Assembly: GCA_002897735.1 (NCBI GenBank)
Contig: BDTW01000051.1
Coordinates: 1 to 44,112, forward strand
DNA length: 44,112 bases
From: a bacterium BMS3Bbin13
Lineage (GTDB): Bacteria; Pseudomonadota; Gammaproteobacteria; 21-64-14
Direction: 5' to 3'
The notes under the pieces were generated by a model, which did not search any database, had not been told where the DNA came from, and was given only the letters and a program-made list of their open reading frames with translations. Positions 1 through 12,399 of the stretch are shown here, piece after piece. Both the position numbers and the translations under genes were made by a program. Position 1 is the stretch's first letter; each line of letters opens with the position of its first letter.

Positions 1-1750
1 CGGTCTCCTCGGTGAGGCCGCGGATCGTCACCCCGCCCTTGCCGATAACGTCGCGGATCTTCTCCGGGTCGATGCGGAACGAGAGGATGCGCGGCGCATA
101 CTCGGACATCTCCGGGCGCGGCGCCGCAATGGCTTCCTGCATCCGGTCGAGGATGTGCATGCGCGCCTCGCGGGCCTGCTGCAGTGCCGTGTCCATGATC
201 TCGCGGGTGATCCCGTCGATCTTGATGTCCATCTGCAGCGCGGTGATCCCGTCCCGGGTACCGGCCACCTTGAAGTCCATGTCCCCGAGGTGGTCCTCGT
301 CGCCGATGATGTCGGTGAGCACCGCGAACCGCTCGTTCTCCTTGATGAGCCCCATGGCGATACCCGCCACCGGCGCCTTGATGGGCACCCCGGCATCCAT
401 CAGGGACAGGCTCGTGCCGCACACCGAGGCCATGGAACTGGAGCCGTTGGATTCGGTGATCTCCGAAACGACGCGCAGCACATAGGGGAATTGATCCATC
501 GTCGGCATCACCGCCTGGATGCCGCGCTTGGCCAGGCGCCCGTGCCCGATCTCGCGCCGCTTGGGCGAGCCGACCATGCCCGTCTCGCCGACGCAGTATG
601 GCGGAAAATTGTAGTGCAGCATGAACGGCTCGCGGCGTTCGCCTTCGATGGCGTCGATGATCTGCGCATCGCGCGCGGTCCCCAGGGTGGTGACCACGAT
701 GGCCTGCGTCTCACCGCGGGTGAACAGGGCCGAGCCGTGGGCGCGCGGCAGCACACCGGTGCGAATCGTGATCGGGCGCACCGTGTGGTTGTCGCGCCCG
801 TCGATGCGCTGCTCACCCGAAAGCACCTGCCCGCGCACGATCCGCTTCTCCATCTGTTCGTAGGCCGCCTGCACCGCCTCCGGGGTCCAGCGCGCGTCCC
901 CGCCGCCGGCCAGCCGCTCGATCACCTCGGCGCGCACTTCGCCCACGCGCTGCTGGCGCGCCAGCTTGTCCTTGATGCCGTAGGCCTCGCGCAACGCCGC
1001 TTCGCCGGCTTCGGCCACCGCCGCGACGAGCGCCTCATCCGGTTGCGGCGCGGCCCAGTCCCAGTCGCGTGTGCCGGTCTCGGCCTTCAATTCGTGGATC
1101 GCCCGGATCACCGACTGCATCTGCTCTTGGCCGAACATCACCGCGCCGAGCATCACCTCCTCGGGCAGCTCCTTCGCCTCCGACTCGACCATCAGCACGG
1201 CGTTCTCGGTACCGGCGACGACCAGATCCAGTTGCAATTCCTTGAGGGTGCTCGACGCGGGGTTGAGCAGGTACTCGCCGTTGCGGTAGCCGACCCGTGC
1301 GGCGCCGATCGGCCCGTTGAAGGGGATGCCCGAGATCGCCAGCGCGGCGGATGCACCGATCATCGCCGGGATCACCGCGTCCACGTCCTTGTTCAGAGAC
1401 ATCACCGTGGCGATGATCTGGACCTCGCTGAGAAAGCCCTTCGGAAACAGCGGACGCAGGGGGCGGTCGATGAGGCGCGAGGTAAGCGTCTCTTTCTCGG
1501 ACGGGCGCCCCTCGCGCCGGAAGAATCCCCCCGGAATCTTGCCCGCGGAATAGGTCCGCTCCTGGTAGTGCACCGTCAAGGGGAAAAAGCCTCTCCCCGG
1601 CCGCGGCTCCTTGACGCCGACGGCGGTCGCCAGGACCACCGTATCTGCCATGTTGACGAGCACGGCACCGCTCGCCTGGCGGGCGATCTCACCGGTCTCC
1701 AGGGTGACGGTATGGTCACCGTACTGGAAGGTCTTCTTGACGGCTTTCAC
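1..1750 (-). CDS. pnp: Polynucleotide phosphorylase, partial (3' end outside window)
   Basis: 3'-to-5' phosphorolytic exoribonuclease and polynucleotide synthase, a core degradosome enzyme. About 583 residues are present: two RNase PH-like domains separated by an alpha-helical linker, then the start of the KH domain, with its VIGKGG loop at about 24-50. The rest of KH and the S1 domain lie beyond the left edge; the family is usually about 700 residues. The start is a GTG at 1748-1750, giving [11 protein letters not shown], a typical PNPase N-terminus, with an AGGA ribosome site about 9 nt upstream. It lies 54 nt after rpsO in the same direction, the usual rpsO-pnp order. I saw no clear RNase III-type hairpin in that short gap, unlike the E. 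coli pnp leader. Confidence 0.97.
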   Translation of the reverse strand, partial: MKAVKKTFQYGDHTVTLETGEIARQASGAVLVNMADTVVLATAVGVKEPRPGRGFFPLTVHYQERTYSAGKIPGGFFRREGRPSEKETLTSRLIDRPLRPLFPKGFLSEVQIIATVMSLNKDVDAVIPAMIGASAALAISGIPFNGPIGAARVGYRNGEYLLNPASSTLKELQLDLVVAGTENAVLMVESEAKELPEEVMLGAVMFGQEQMQSVIRAIHELKAETGTRDWDWAAPQPDEALVAAVAEAGEAALREAYGIKDKLARQQRVGEVRAEVIERLAGGGDARWTPEAVQAAYEQMEKRIVRGQVLSGEQRIDGRDNHTVRPITIRTGVLPRAHGSALFTRGETQAIVVTTLGTARDAQIIDAIEGERREPFMLHYNFPPYCVGETGMVGSPKRREIGHGRLAKRGIQAVMPTMDQFPYVLRVVSEITESNGSSSMASVCGTSLSLMDAGVPIKAPVAGIAMGLIKENERFAVLTDIIGDEDHLGDMDFKVAGTRDGITALQMDIKIDGITREIMDTALQQAREARMHILDRMQEAIAAPRPEMSEYAPRILSFRIDPEKIRDVIGKGGVTIRGLTEET

Positions 1751-1804
1751 GTTGGACGTTCCTGTATCGAGGGGGTGGACGAGGGGAAGGGGTGGAGACC
1801 GGAC

Positions 1805-2074
1805 CTACCGGCGCAACCCGAGGCGGCCGATCAACTCCTGATAACGACCGTGCTCCGTGCGCTTGAGATAGTCGAGCAGCTTGCGCCGCTGGCTCACCAT
1901 CCGCAGGAGACCTTGACGCGAATGGTGGTCATGCTTGTGGATGGCGAAGTGTCCGGTGAGATAATCGATACGCGCCGAGAGCAACGCGACCTGCACCTCG
2001 GGTGAACCGGTATCGTCCGATCCGCGCTGATAGTCCTGGATGATCTGCGACTTCTGCTCTTGATTAAATGGCAT
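1805..2074 (-). CDS. rpsO: 30S ribosomal protein S15
   Basis: An 89-residue primary 16S rRNA-binding protein of the small subunit, full length for the family. It shows the characteristic [14 protein letters not shown] helix, the [16 protein letters not shown] stretch and the basic C-terminal [11 protein letters not shown] helix. The ATG at 2072-2074 follows a CTGGAG site on the minus strand. It sits between truB and pnp as in most gammaproteobacteria. A candidate promoter of its own lies about 40-70 nt upstream, so it may be transcribed both from the long operon and separately. In E. coli S15 represses its own translation through an mRNA pseudoknot; I could not establish an equivalent fold here. 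Confidence 0.97.
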   Translation of the reverse strand: MPFNQEQKSQIIQDYQRGSDDTGSPEVQVALLSARIDYLTGHFAIHKHDHHSRQGLLRMVSQRRKLLDYLKRTEHGRYQELIGRLGLRR

Positions 2075-2115
2075 GGATAACTCCAGAATCGGACTGCGAG
2101 CGATAGCAATCTGTC

Positions 2116-2144
2116 ATTGTAGTCGCCCCCTCCGGGGGGCACAA
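2116..2144 (-). promoter_or_regulatory. Candidate sigma70 promoter for rpsO with a hairpin in the spacer
   Basis: On the minus strand TTGTGC (2139-2144) and TACAAT (2116-2121) are separated by exactly 17 nt. The -10 matches consensus at 5 of 6 positions; the -35 keeps TTG. The spacer is almost entirely a perfect 6-bp GC inverted repeat with a 4-nt loop (2125-2140). The site lies in the short truB-rpsO gap, where an internal promoter for rpsO-pnp would be expected. The hairpin lacks a T-run, so it is a poor terminator. Confidence 0.45.
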
Positions 2145-2151
2145 GGCGCGA

Positions 2152-3069
2152 TCAGGCGCCGCTCACCAACCTGCGGGGCGCCACCCGTCCGTCATCGAGG
2201 ATCTGGCCCACCCCGAGAAAGCGCCGGTCCCGGGCATAGAGCCGCACCCAGCCCCGGGTCGGGGCGTGCGGCACGAGCACCGGTTGACCCCGACGCAGGT
2301 AGTAGGCCGCGTCATCGGACAGGCGCACGTCCGGCCACTCCGCGAGTGCGCTCTCCATCGGCAACAGTACTGTATCGAGCTGCCCCGCCCCCTCGGCGGC
2401 CAGCCGCCGCAGTGTCTCGAGGTCGACCATCTCGATGCCGTCGTAGGGCCCCACCGCCAGCCGCCGCAACGCGATCACATGGGCACCGCATCCGAGAGCC
2501 GCGCCGATGTCCTCGGCCAAGGTGCGGACATAGGTACCCTTGGAGCAGCGCACGTCGAACTCCAGAGTGTCACCCTCGAAGTACAACAACTCCAGCGTAT
2601 GGATCACCACCGGGCGCGGCTTGCGCTCCACCTCCACGCCCTGGCGCGCGAGCTTGTAGAGCCGCTGGCCCTGGTGCTTGAGCGCCGAGTACATGGGCGG
2701 GATCTGCTCCTGCGGGCCCTTGAACCCCTCCAGGACCCGCTCGACGCGCGCCCGATCCAGCCCTTCCACCGGGCGGATCTCCACGACCTCCCCCTCGGCG
2801 TCACCGGTGGTGGTCCGCTGCCCCAGGCGGCAACGGACCCGGTAGCGCTTGTTCGCGTCCAGCAGAAAACCGGACACCTTGGTCGCCTCACCCAGGCACA
2901 CCGGCAACAGACCGCTGGCAAGCGGATCCAGACTCCCCGTGTGGCCGGCCTTCTGGGCCTGGAACAGCCGCTTGACGACCTGCAGTGCCTCGTTCGAGGT
3001 CGGTCCCGGATCCTTGTCGAGCAACACGATACCGCTGATGTTCCTGCGCCGCCTGCGCTCACGCATCAT
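2152..3069 (-). CDS. truB: tRNA pseudouridine(55) synthase TruB
   Basis: Converts U55 to pseudouridine in the T-loop of tRNAs. It has 305 residues, normal for a proteobacterial TruB with its C-terminal PUA-like extension. The catalytic motif [12 protein letters not shown] is present with its nucleophilic Asp, preceded by the [13 protein letters not shown] motif I and followed by the [13 protein letters not shown] motif. The N-terminus is very basic (five consecutive Arg). ATG at 3067-3069 overlaps the rbfA stop codon by 4 nt, indicating translational coupling; a second ATG follows immediately. Confidence 0.97.
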   Translation of the reverse strand: MMRERRRRRNISGIVLLDKDPGPTSNEALQVVKRLFQAQKAGHTGSLDPLASGLLPVCLGEATKVSGFLLDANKRYRVRCRLGQRTTTGDAEGEVVEIRPVEGLDRARVERVLEGFKGPQEQIPPMYSALKHQGQRLYKLARQGVEVERKPRPVVIHTLELLYFEGDTLEFDVRCSKGTYVRTLAEDIGAALGCGAHVIALRRLAVGPYDGIEMVDLETLRRLAAEGAGQLDTVLLPMESALAEWPDVRLSDDAAYYLRRGQPVLVPHAPTRGWVRLYARDRRFLGVGQILDDGRVAPRRLVSGA

Positions 3070-3515
3070 GATCGATCTTCACCGCCGTTGTCTGGATCTT
3101 CCAACCCCGCGAGCCGACCGGGGGTCCCGTCGTGCGCCTCCGCCGCCGGGGCACGCTTGTTCCGGTCCTCGTTGACCGCCTGATCGATCAGGGAACTGAG
3201 CCGCGCGCCGCGCTCGATCGACGCGTCGTGCTCGAAGCGCAACCGCGGCACGACGCGCAGGCCGAGCGTACGCCCGAGCAGTCGCCTGAGAAAACCCGCC
3301 GCGTGGTTCAGCGCCGCGACCGCCTGCATCGGGTCCCGGTTCTCGTCGAGCACCGACACGAACACGCGGGCGTGGACGAGGTCGCGACTCATCCGCACCC
3401 CCGTAATCGTCACCCAACCCGCGCGCGGGTCCTGGAGATCACGTCGAATCAACGCCGAGAGTTCGCGCTGGATCTGCTCCCCCACGCGCCGGGTCCGGCT
3501 GAATTCCTTCGGCAT
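3066..3515 (-). CDS. rbfA: 30S ribosome-binding factor RbfA
   Basis: Cold-shock 30S maturation factor that acts near helix 1 of 16S rRNA. It has 149 residues. The KH-like fold region runs from [16 protein letters not shown] through the VSVLDENRD and [17 protein letters not shown] segments to the [10 protein letters not shown] motif, all typical. The C-terminus carries about 30 extra charged, low-complexity residues beyond the shortest homologues. It lies 35 nt downstream of infB and overlaps truB, as part of the same operon. Confidence 0.96.
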   Translation of the reverse strand: MPKEFSRTRRVGEQIQRELSALIRRDLQDPRAGWVTITGVRMSRDLVHARVFVSVLDENRDPMQAVAALNHAAGFLRRLLGRTLGLRVVPRLRFEHDASIERGARLSSLIDQAVNEDRNKRAPAAEAHDGTPGRLAGLEDPDNGGEDRS

Positions 3516-3550
3516 CCGCTGAATCCGCTGTCACACCCGCGTGCGGGCAA

Positions 3551-6043
3551 TCAGACCGTCCTGGCCACCTCGACCCGTTGAAACACCTCGATCTGGTCCC
3601 CGACCTTCACGTCGTTGTAGTTGCGCACACCGATGCCGCATTCCATCCCCGCACGAGCCTCGCTCACGTCTTCCTTGTAGCGGCGCAGGGATTCCAACTC
3701 GCCCTCGAACACCACCACGTTGTCGCGCAGAACCCGGATCGGGTTGTTGCGCTTCACCACGCCCTCCACCACCATGCAGCCGGCGATCGCACCGATCTTG
3801 GAGGAACGGAACACCTCGCGGACCTCCGCGAGCCCGACGATCTCCTCCTTGGTCTCCGGCGCGAGCATGCCGCTCAACGCCTGGCGCACCTCGTCGATCA
3901 CGTTGTAGATGACGCCGTAGTAGCGCAGATCCACATCGGACTCCGCAACCAGCTTGCGGGCGGTCGCATCGGCGCGCACGTTGAAGCCGATCAGGACCGC
4001 ATTGGAGGCCACCGCCAGGTTGACATCCGATTCGGTGATACCGCCCACGCCGCCGGCCACGATCTTGACCTTGACCTCGTCCGTGGACAGTTTTACCAGC
4101 GAGTCCCGAAGCGCCTCGGCGCTGCCCTGCACGTCGGCCTTGATAATCAAATTGAGGTTCTGAGCCTCGCCCTCTTCCATCTGCGAGAGGACGTCCTCGA
4201 GCTTCGCACCCTGCTGGCGCGCCAATCTGACATCGCGGTACTTGCCCTGCCGGTAGAGCGCGATCTCGCGCGCCTTGCGCTCGTCGGGCACCACCACCAT
4301 CTCGTCGCCGGCGTTGGGCAGCCCGGAGAGACCGAGCACCACGACCGGAATGGGGGGGGAGGCGGATTCCACCGCCTTTCCGGACTCGTCGAAGAGCGCG
4401 CGCACGCGCCCGAACTCCTTCCCCGAGAGGACCACGTCGCCCTTCTTGAGCATCCCGCTCTGCACCAGCACCGTCGCAACCGGGCCACGCCCCTTGTCGA
4501 GGCTGGATTCGAGCACGACACCGGCGGCCGGACCCTCGGCCGCCGCGGTGAGTTCCATGACCTCCGCCTGCAGCAGGAGCGCCTCCAGCAGTTCGTCGAT
4601 GCCCTCGCCGGTCTTGGCCGATACGTTGGCGAAGATGGTATCCCCGCCCCACGCCTCGGGGATCACTTCGTGCTGGGACAATTCCTGCTTGACGCGGTCC
4701 GGATCCGCCTCCGGCTTGTCGATCTTGTTGATCGCCACCACCAGCGGCACACCGGCCGCCTTGGCATGCTGAATCGCCTCGATCGTCTGCGGCATCACGC
4801 CGTCGTCGGCGGCCACTACCAGGACCACGATGTCGGTCACCTTGGCACCGCGCGCACGCATCGCCGTGAACGCCGCATGGCCGGGCGTATCGACAAACGT
4901 TATCCCGCCCTTGGGCGTCTTCACGTGGTAGGCACCGATGTGCTGCGTGATCCCCCCGGTCTCGCCGGCCGCCACCTTGGTACGGCGCACATAATCGAGC
5001 AGAGAGGTCTTGCCGTGATCGACGTGGCCCATGATGGTGACCACCGGGGGGCGCGCGACGGGTTTGGCATCACTGCGCTGTTCCGGGACCAGTTCCGACT
5101 CGAGATCGCTGTCCTTGAGCAGCTTCGGCGTGTGACCCAACTCCCCGACCACGAGCGCCGCGGTGTCCTGGTCGATCACCTGGTTGATGGTGGCCATCAT
5201 GCCCATGCCCATCATGGCCTTGATCAACTCGGCCGCCTTGATGGCCATCTTCTGGGCGAGTTCGCCCACCGTGACGGTCTCGGGGATGCTCACCTCGCGT
5301 ACGATCGGCGCCGTAGGCCGTTCGAACCCGTGCTGCGAACTGCCGGTAACCGTAACCGGGCGGGAGCGGGTGCGCTTGCGCCGGCGCCCGCTCTTGTCCA
5401 CCGCGACGTGCAGCTCGCGGCGCCCGTAGCGCGTCTCGCGATCGTCCTTGGAAGGCTTGCGCTTGGTGCCGCGCTCCGCCGGCGCCGGCGCGGGTGGCTG
5501 CTCCGCGACCGCGCGCGCCTGCTGTGCCGCGAGGAGCGCCTGCTGTTCCGCCTCCCGCCGCACCTGCTCTTCGGCCACTACGCGCTGCGCCTCTTCCTGT
5601 CGCTTGGCCTCCTCCGCCTCGGCCGCTTCCCGCACGCGACGCTCGGCATCGAGCCGCTCCTGTTCCAGGCGCGCCTGCTCGGCGGCCTCCTCTTCGCGGC
5701 GCTGGGCCTCCTCCTTGAGGATCTCGCTGCGCTTGATGTAGGTGCGCTTCTGCCGGACTTCGACGTTGACCACGCTCTTGGGCGCGCCGCGCCCCTGGCC
5801 GCTGCCGAACCGCAGTTCGCTCTGGACCTTGCGCTTGATCGTCACCTTCCTGGGTTCGGCGGATTCCGGTGCGGCCTTACCGTGCGCCTGGCGTAGGAAG
5901 GTCAACAGGCGCAATTTATCCTTGTCGTTGATCGTCGCCTCCGCACCGGTGACCGGCAGACCCGCCTCGCCCAACTGATCCAGCAGGCGCTCGACGGGGA
6001 TCCCGACCACCTCTGCGAACTGCTTTATAGTTACCTCCGGCAT
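3551..6043 (-). CDS. infB: Translation initiation factor IF-2
   Basis: GTPase that delivers fMet-tRNA to the 30S subunit and promotes subunit joining. It has 830 residues from the ATG at 6041-6043 ([15 protein letters not shown], the IF2 N-terminal domain), preceded by a GAGGAT ribosome site; a longer in-frame reading upstream lacks family similarity. A highly charged Glu/Arg/Ala-rich region follows (about residues 90-190), then the G domain with GHVDHGKT (G1), DTPGH (G3) and NKID (G4), and the C-terminal beta-barrels and fMet-tRNA-binding domain. It lies 14 nt downstream of nusA and upstream of rbfA, the canonical operon order. Confidence 0.97.
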   Translation of the reverse strand: MPEVTIKQFAEVVGIPVERLLDQLGEAGLPVTGAEATINDKDKLRLLTFLRQAHGKAAPESAEPRKVTIKRKVQSELRFGSGQGRGAPKSVVNVEVRQKRTYIKRSEILKEEAQRREEEAAEQARLEQERLDAERRVREAAEAEEAKRQEEAQRVVAEEQVRREAEQQALLAAQQARAVAEQPPAPAPAERGTKRKPSKDDRETRYGRRELHVAVDKSGRRRKRTRSRPVTVTGSSQHGFERPTAPIVREVSIPETVTVGELAQKMAIKAAELIKAMMGMGMMATINQVIDQDTAALVVGELGHTPKLLKDSDLESELVPEQRSDAKPVARPPVVTIMGHVDHGKTSLLDYVRRTKVAAGETGGITQHIGAYHVKTPKGGITFVDTPGHAAFTAMRARGAKVTDIVVLVVAADDGVMPQTIEAIQHAKAAGVPLVVAINKIDKPEADPDRVKQELSQHEVIPEAWGGDTIFANVSAKTGEGIDELLEALLLQAEVMELTAAAEGPAAGVVLESSLDKGRGPVATVLVQSGMLKKGDVVLSGKEFGRVRALFDESGKAVESASPPIPVVVLGLSGLPNAGDEMVVVPDERKAREIALYRQGKYRDVRLARQQGAKLEDVLSQMEEGEAQNLNLIIKADVQGSAEALRDSLVKLSTDEVKVKIVAGGVGGITESDVNLAVASNAVLIGFNVRADATARKLVAESDVDLRYYGVIYNVIDEVRQALSGMLAPETKEEIVGLAEVREVFRSSKIGAIAGCMVVEGVVKRNNPIRVLRDNVVVFEGELESLRRYKEDVSEARAGMECGIGVRNYNDVKVGDQIEVFQRVEVARTV

Positions 6044-6057
6044 ATCGATCCTCGATG

Positions 6058-7563
6058 TCAGTACTGTGACTGCTGCTCGTTCTCGAACCACGGGGCACGC
6101 GCCGTCATGATAAGCTGCGCGGCACGTTCCTCATCGACGTCGGCGATCTCCTTGAGTTCATCGACCGACTGTTCCGCCAAGTCCTCCATCGTCACCACGC
6201 CGGCGCCGGCCAGGCGATAGGCGAGTTCCCGGTCCATCCCCTCCATCTGCAGCAGGTCTTCCGCCGGCTTCACCGCACCGAGCTTCTCCTCGTCGGTGAT
6301 CGCCTTGATCAGCAGCATGTCGCGCGCCCGGTTACGCAGCTCATTGACGACGTTCTCATCAAACTCCTCGATGCCGAGCAGCTCTCCGGTCGGCACGTAG
6401 GCCACTTCCTCGATACTCGAGAAGCCTTCCTGCGCCAGGATCACCGCCACTTCCTCGTCGACGTCGAGCTGTTCCATGAACATCTTCTGCAGGGTCTGCC
6501 CCTCGGACTCGCTCTTCTCCTCGGCCTGGGCCTCGCTCATCACGTTGAGCTCCCATCCGGTGAGTTGGCTCGCCAGCCGAACGTTCTGGCCGCCCCGGCC
6601 GATGCTCTGCGCGAGTTTCTCCTCGGAGACGGCGATGTCCATACTGTGTACATCTTCATCGACCACGATGGAGACGACCTCCGCCGGCGACATGGCGTTG
6701 ATCACGAACTGCGCCGGATTCTCGTTCCAGAGGATGATGTCGATCCGTTCTCCGGTCAGTTCGTTCGAGACCGTCTGTACGCGCGAGCCGCGCATGCCGA
6801 CGCACGCACCCACCGGGTCGATGCGCGGATCGTTGGAGCGCACGGCGATCTTGGCGCGCAGCCCGGGATCGCGCGCCGCGGCCATGATATCGATGAGCCC
6901 CTGGCCCACCTCCGGGACCTCCAGTTTGAACAGCTCCACCAGCAACTCCGAGCGGGTACGGCTGACGAACAGCTGCGGGCCGCGCAGCTCGGCGTGCACA
7001 TCATACAGGTAGCCGCGGATCCGATCGCCCGGACGCAGCGCCTCGCGCGGGATCATCTCCTCGCGTGCGATCAGCGCCTCGGCATTGCCGCCCAGATCGA
7101 GGATCACGCCGCCGCGCTCGGAACGCTTCACGATGCCGCTCACGAGTTCCCCGACCCGATCCTGGTAGGCCTCCACGACCTGGGCCCGCTCCGCCTCCCG
7201 CACCTTCTGGACGATGACCTGTTTGGCGGTCTGCGCCGCGATGCGTCCGAAGACGATCGACTCCAGCGGCTCTTCGATATGCCCGCCGACCTCGATCGCG
7301 GGATCCCGCTCCCGGGCTTCCCGGAGGGTGAGCTGGTGCTCGGGGAATTCGATCTCCGCGTCGTCGGGCAACACCTCCCAGCAGCGGAACGTGCTGTAGT
7401 CGCCCGTCTCCCGGTCGATCGCCACACGCACCTCGACCTCGCTGCCGTAGCGCTTCTTGGTCGCCGAGGCGAGGGCGGCCTCGATGGCCTCGAATATGAT
7501 CTCCTTCTCGATGCCCTTCTCGTTGGAGACGGCATCCACCACCAGTAATATTTCTTTGTTCAT
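6058..7563 (-). CDS. nusA: Transcription termination/antitermination factor NusA
   Basis: RNA polymerase-associated elongation factor that modulates pausing, intrinsic termination and antitermination. It has 501 residues: an N-terminal RNAP-binding domain beginning [18 protein letters not shown], an S1 domain ([21 protein letters not shown]), two KH domains ([12 protein letters not shown] and [13 protein letters not shown]), and two C-terminal acidic repeats of the gammaproteobacterial type ([13 protein letters not shown] and the final helical part). The ATG at 7561-7563 is preferred over an in-frame TTG 15 nt upstream because GGAGGT sits 8 nt before it. In E. coli NusA feeds back on its own operon; the leader hairpins described at 8061-8266 would fit that. 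Confidence 0.97.
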   Translation of the reverse strand: MNKEILLVVDAVSNEKGIEKEIIFEAIEAALASATKKRYGSEVEVRVAIDRETGDYSTFRCWEVLPDDAEIEFPEHQLTLREARERDPAIEVGGHIEEPLESIVFGRIAAQTAKQVIVQKVREAERAQVVEAYQDRVGELVSGIVKRSERGGVILDLGGNAEALIAREEMIPREALRPGDRIRGYLYDVHAELRGPQLFVSRTRSELLVELFKLEVPEVGQGLIDIMAAARDPGLRAKIAVRSNDPRIDPVGACVGMRGSRVQTVSNELTGERIDIILWNENPAQFVINAMSPAEVVSIVVDEDVHSMDIAVSEEKLAQSIGRGGQNVRLASQLTGWELNVMSEAQAEEKSESEGQTLQKMFMEQLDVDEEVAVILAQEGFSSIEEVAYVPTGELLGIEEFDENVVNELRNRARDMLLIKAITDEEKLGAVKPAEDLLQMEGMDRELAYRLAGAGVVTMEDLAEQSVDELKEIADVDEERAAQLIMTARAPWFENEQQSQY

Positions 7564-7591
7564 TCCTGCGACCTCCAACGCCCGCCGGCTG

Positions 7592-8044
7592 TCACTCGGG
7601 GATTACCCGCGCCTTGGCGACGCGTTCCAGCGGGATGTCGATCTCCCGCCCATCCTCTTCGATCACGACCTGAGCGCCGCGCACCGCCACGAGCCGCCCG
7701 GTAAACTTGCGCCGCTCACCGAGCGACTCTCCGACCTGAATCCGCACCCGACTGCCGGCCTGACGGGCGAGTTGCTCGGCGTTGAACAACGGCCGATCGT
7801 CGCCCGGCGACGACACCTCGAGCACATAGGGACCGGATATCGGTTCCTCGACGTCCAGCACCCCGCTGAACTGCACGCTTATCCGCCGGCAGTCCTCCAG
7901 CGTAATTCCGCCCGCCCGGTCGATATAGGCGCGCAACACCTGCCCGCGCCCCTGGGCGTGATACTCGATCCCCAGGAGCTCATAGCCCATGGCCTGCGCC
8001 ACGGGACCCAGCAACTCCTGGAGCCTGTCACCGTCATCGTTCAC
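7592..8044 (-). CDS. rimP: Ribosome maturation factor RimP
   Basis: Early 30S assembly factor needed for maturation of the head domain. It has 150 residues from a GTG at 8042-8044 ([15 protein letters not shown]), the usual family length. It shows the N-terminal alpha/beta domain ([11 protein letters not shown]), the central [14 protein letters not shown] motif and the C-terminal SH3-like barrel. The upstream in-frame extension has no similarity and runs through the terminator hairpins, so it is rejected. The ribosome site is weak (GGGACC), which with the GTG suggests modest translation. It is the first gene of the nusA/infB operon, 28 nt before nusA. Confidence 0.94.
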   Translation of the reverse strand: MNDDGDRLQELLGPVAQAMGYELLGIEYHAQGRGQVLRAYIDRAGGITLEDCRRISVQFSGVLDVEEPISGPYVLEVSSPGDDRPLFNAEQLARQAGSRVRIQVGESLGERRKFTGRLVAVRGAQVVIEEDGREIDIPLERVAKARVIPE

Positions 8045-8060
8045 GCCATCTGGTCCCGCA

Positions 8061-8084
8061 AATAAAAAATGGGCGCGAGGCCCA
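8061..8084 (-). terminator. Intrinsic-terminator-like hairpin in the rimP leader
   Basis: On the minus strand a TGGGC/GCCCA stem (8070-8084, 5-nt loop) is followed directly by ATTTTTTATT. It lies only 17 nt before the rimP GTG, between the candidate promoter and the gene. It is therefore more likely an attenuator than the end of an upstream gene, since no minus-strand gene lies within 4 kb upstream. Confidence 0.7.
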
Positions 8085-8160
8085 CTCCAAAAATACGAAG
8101 TAGTACATGCACTTAACCAACGCCACCTGCCCACCACACGCATCGGCGGGCGGCAGGCGC

Positions 8161-8180
8161 AAAAAAACCCCGCAACGGGG
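8161..8180 (-). terminator. Strong intrinsic-terminator-like hairpin in the rimP leader
   Basis: CCCCG/CGGGG stem with a 3-nt loop (8168-8180), followed on the minus strand by seven T residues (8161-8167). This is a textbook intrinsic terminator. It is placed about 85-105 nt downstream of the predicted transcription start, inside the leader of the rimP-nusA-infB operon. It could release a short leader RNA of about 100 nt. Confidence 0.8.
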
Positions 8181-8253
8181 CCAGCCACACTACAACCCGA
8201 TGCCCGCGGGGCCGGGGCGCTCCGGACATCGCCCGGACCCACGGCGGCGCAAA

Positions 8254-8266
8254 CCCCGCTTCGGGG
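8254..8266 (-). other. 5'-end stem-loop of the rimP operon leader
   Basis: A CCCCG/CGGGG 5-bp stem with a 3-nt loop, nearly identical in stem sequence to the terminator at 8168-8180 but followed by only three T residues on the minus strand. It would form at the very start of the transcript, because the predicted start site is near 8264. A role in 5'-end stability, or exchange pairing with the matching downstream stem, is conjecture. Confidence 0.5.
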
Positions 8267-8270
8267 TCGG

Positions 8271-8299
8271 ATTTTACACGACCCTACGGGCGGGTTCAA
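8271..8299 (-). promoter_or_regulatory. Candidate sigma70 promoter of the rimP-nusA-infB operon
   Basis: Minus-strand TTGAAC (8294-8299) and TAAAAT (8271-8276) with a 17-nt spacer. The -10 matches 5 of 6 consensus bases and the -35 matches 4 of 6. Initiation near 8264 would give a leader of about 220 nt before rimP. The tRNA gene that stands at this place in E. coli (metY) is absent; I found no T-arm signature on either strand. Confidence 0.6.
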
Positions 8300-8485
8300 C
8301 GCAGGATGAAACCGGGCGCCTCAGCCCGTACCTGGGCCGGGCGTCGGGGCGGGGATGACGAGATCTGTGACCGAGTGCCCACTCCGCCGCCGGCTCCCGG
8401 CGCATGATAGGCATTGTCCGGCACACGCGCCGGGGTCGGCAACCCCGAACCACCGCCAACCACCATCTTAAAGGATCCGCCCAGG

Positions 8486-11002
<2,517 letters not shown>

Positions 11003-11004
11003 CC

Positions 11005-12189
11005 ATGGCTATCGACTTACGCAATGAGAGACGCACCGGTGTCGGCGGAAACGGCTTCCGTAAAGCCTTCCGCACCTTCGCAGCCGCCGCAGCGCTTGGA
11101 GCCTTTGTGTCCGCCTACGGGGCCACGCCACCGTACCCGCAGAGCACGGTTATCACGGGAGTAACGTGGGACTTTGGCAGTCAGCAGCGGCTGGCCCCGG
11201 GCAGCGATATGTGGCCTATTACCTGGGCTTCCGATGGAAATCTCTACACGATTTGGGGTGATGGCGGCGGGTTCGGTGGGACGAACAACCTTGGCCGCGT
11301 CAGCACCGGCATCGCGCGGATCGGCGGCACCCCCCCGACTCTGACGACAACCAACATCAACGGCGGAGTGGCTTCCGCGAGCCCGCCCACTTGGGCGTGC
11401 TCCAACTGCGGTAAAAGTGATGCGGTCCTGTCCGTCGGCGGCGTCCTCTACGCATCGTTCAACGCTCAAACGGGAGGCAGTTCGCCGGTCCATCGGCTCA
11501 TGTGGTCAAACGATCTCGGAAAGTCCTGGCAGTACTCAAGCTGGCAGTATCCGGACAGCGCCTATCCGGCGGTGATACCCGGCTCCTTTCTGAATTTCGG
11601 ACAAGACTATCACGGCGCCCCGGATAACTACGTCTATATGTACTCCCAATACCTGTCCCTGCCGTTTGCCGACGGAGCAACCTCGATCTGGCTTACGCGT
11701 GCACCCAAGGATCGCTTACTTGATCGAGGGGCCTACCAAGTCTTTACCGGACTCGACAGAAGCGGGAACCCGACATGGAGTACCGGCACCGCCAACGCAA
11801 AGCCGGTATTCACGGATTCCAACGGGGTCGATTGGCAGCAGGCCGTGTACGATCCGGGGCTCGGGCGCTACCTCCTTACCGTCGTACATGGAGAAAAAAA
11901 CGCCAACGGCTGGAACGGAGACGGCTCGTGGGGAATCTTCGACGCCCCGCACCCGTGGGGTCCGTGGACCACGGTCGCCTACTACGACCGGTGGATCGAC
12001 AGCACGCCCAAGTTCTCCTTCAGCATCCCGCAAAAATGGATGAGCCCGGATGGGACCAAATTCGTACTGGTATTTTCCGGTACCGGGCCATATGATTCCT
12101 GGAATACGATTTCCGGAACCTTTCTCTTATCGCCCCAAACCGCCCCACCGCCGGCGCCCACCGGGGTCAAACTCCAGATCTCACCGTAA
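11005..12189 (+). CDS. Secreted DUF4185-type protein (putative beta-propeller glycan-related protein)
   Basis: About 394 residues from the ATG at 11005, which comes 2 nt after the lipoprotein stop. A longer in-frame reading from 10894 overlaps that gene and is rejected. An N-terminal arginine-containing region followed by FRTFAAAAALGAFVSAYGA looks like a Sec signal with cleavage after AYGA. The mature part shows features of the DUF4185 family: DMWPITWASDGNLYTIWGDGGGF near the start, LMWSNDLGKSW, YVYMYSQY, a VDWQQAVYDPGLGRYLLTVVHG segment, and WGPWTTVAYYDRW near the end. These resemble repeated blades of a glycosidase-like propeller. Function in this family is not established. The cotranscribed lipoprotein and the nearby glycan genes suggest work on an extracellular polysaccharide. 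Confidence 0.65.
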   Translation: MAIDLRNERRTGVGGNGFRKAFRTFAAAAALGAFVSAYGATPPYPQSTVITGVTWDFGSQQRLAPGSDMWPITWASDGNLYTIWGDGGGFGGTNNLGRVSTGIARIGGTPPTLTTTNINGGVASASPPTWACSNCGKSDAVLSVGGVLYASFNAQTGGSSPVHRLMWSNDLGKSWQYSSWQYPDSAYPAVIPGSFLNFGQDYHGAPDNYVYMYSQYLSLPFADGATSIWLTRAPKDRLLDRGAYQVFTGLDRSGNPTWSTGTANAKPVFTDSNGVDWQQAVYDPGLGRYLLTVVHGEKNANGWNGDGSWGIFDAPHPWGPWTTVAYYDRWIDSTPKFSFSIPQKWMSPDGTKFVLVFSGTGPYDSWNTISGTFLLSPQTAPPPAPTGVKLQISP

Positions 12190-12399
12190 TCGCCCGCATC
12201 TCCGATCAATGCTCAGCGAGATTCGAAAATCCAAACCCTGCGGCCCCTCTGCCCGGAAAGCCCCGGATCGATGCGGTCAGGGCGGCCGAGCGCCTCAATG
12301 ACGAGTTCGTGATCCGCAGCAACAACGACTCCTCGAGCGCCGAGGACCGATCTACGGACAATCCGCTCGCGGCCGGGTTCCGGATGTGCCGAAGAACCG
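12190..12399. other. Junction between the DUF4185 gene and the AT-rich glycosyltransferase gene
   Basis: This gap between two convergent genes holds no confident gene. On the plus strand one frame stays open from about 12187 into the glycosyltransferase gene, including a stretch reading RIDAVRAAERLNDEFVIRS at about 12265-12320. It has no start with a ribosome site, so at most it is a gene remnant. I found no clear terminator. Base composition falls sharply on crossing 12400. Confidence 0.4.

Noticed and set aside
155-2005. Plus-strand 616-residue open frame
   Set aside because: It lies antisense to pnp and rpsO, which are certain; composition is that of a GC-rich shadow frame.
3578-5896. Plus-strand 772-residue open frame
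   Set aside because: Antisense shadow of infB; His/Arg/Leu-rich with no motif.
8045-8430. tRNA gene upstream of rimP, as in E. coli
   Set aside because: No T-arm, anticodon arm or acceptor pairing could be found on either strand; the hairpins are better read as leader structures.
8414-8485. TTG at 8414 as the lipoprotein start
   Set aside because: The GTG at 8486 has a better ribosome site and puts the signal sequence near the N-terminus.
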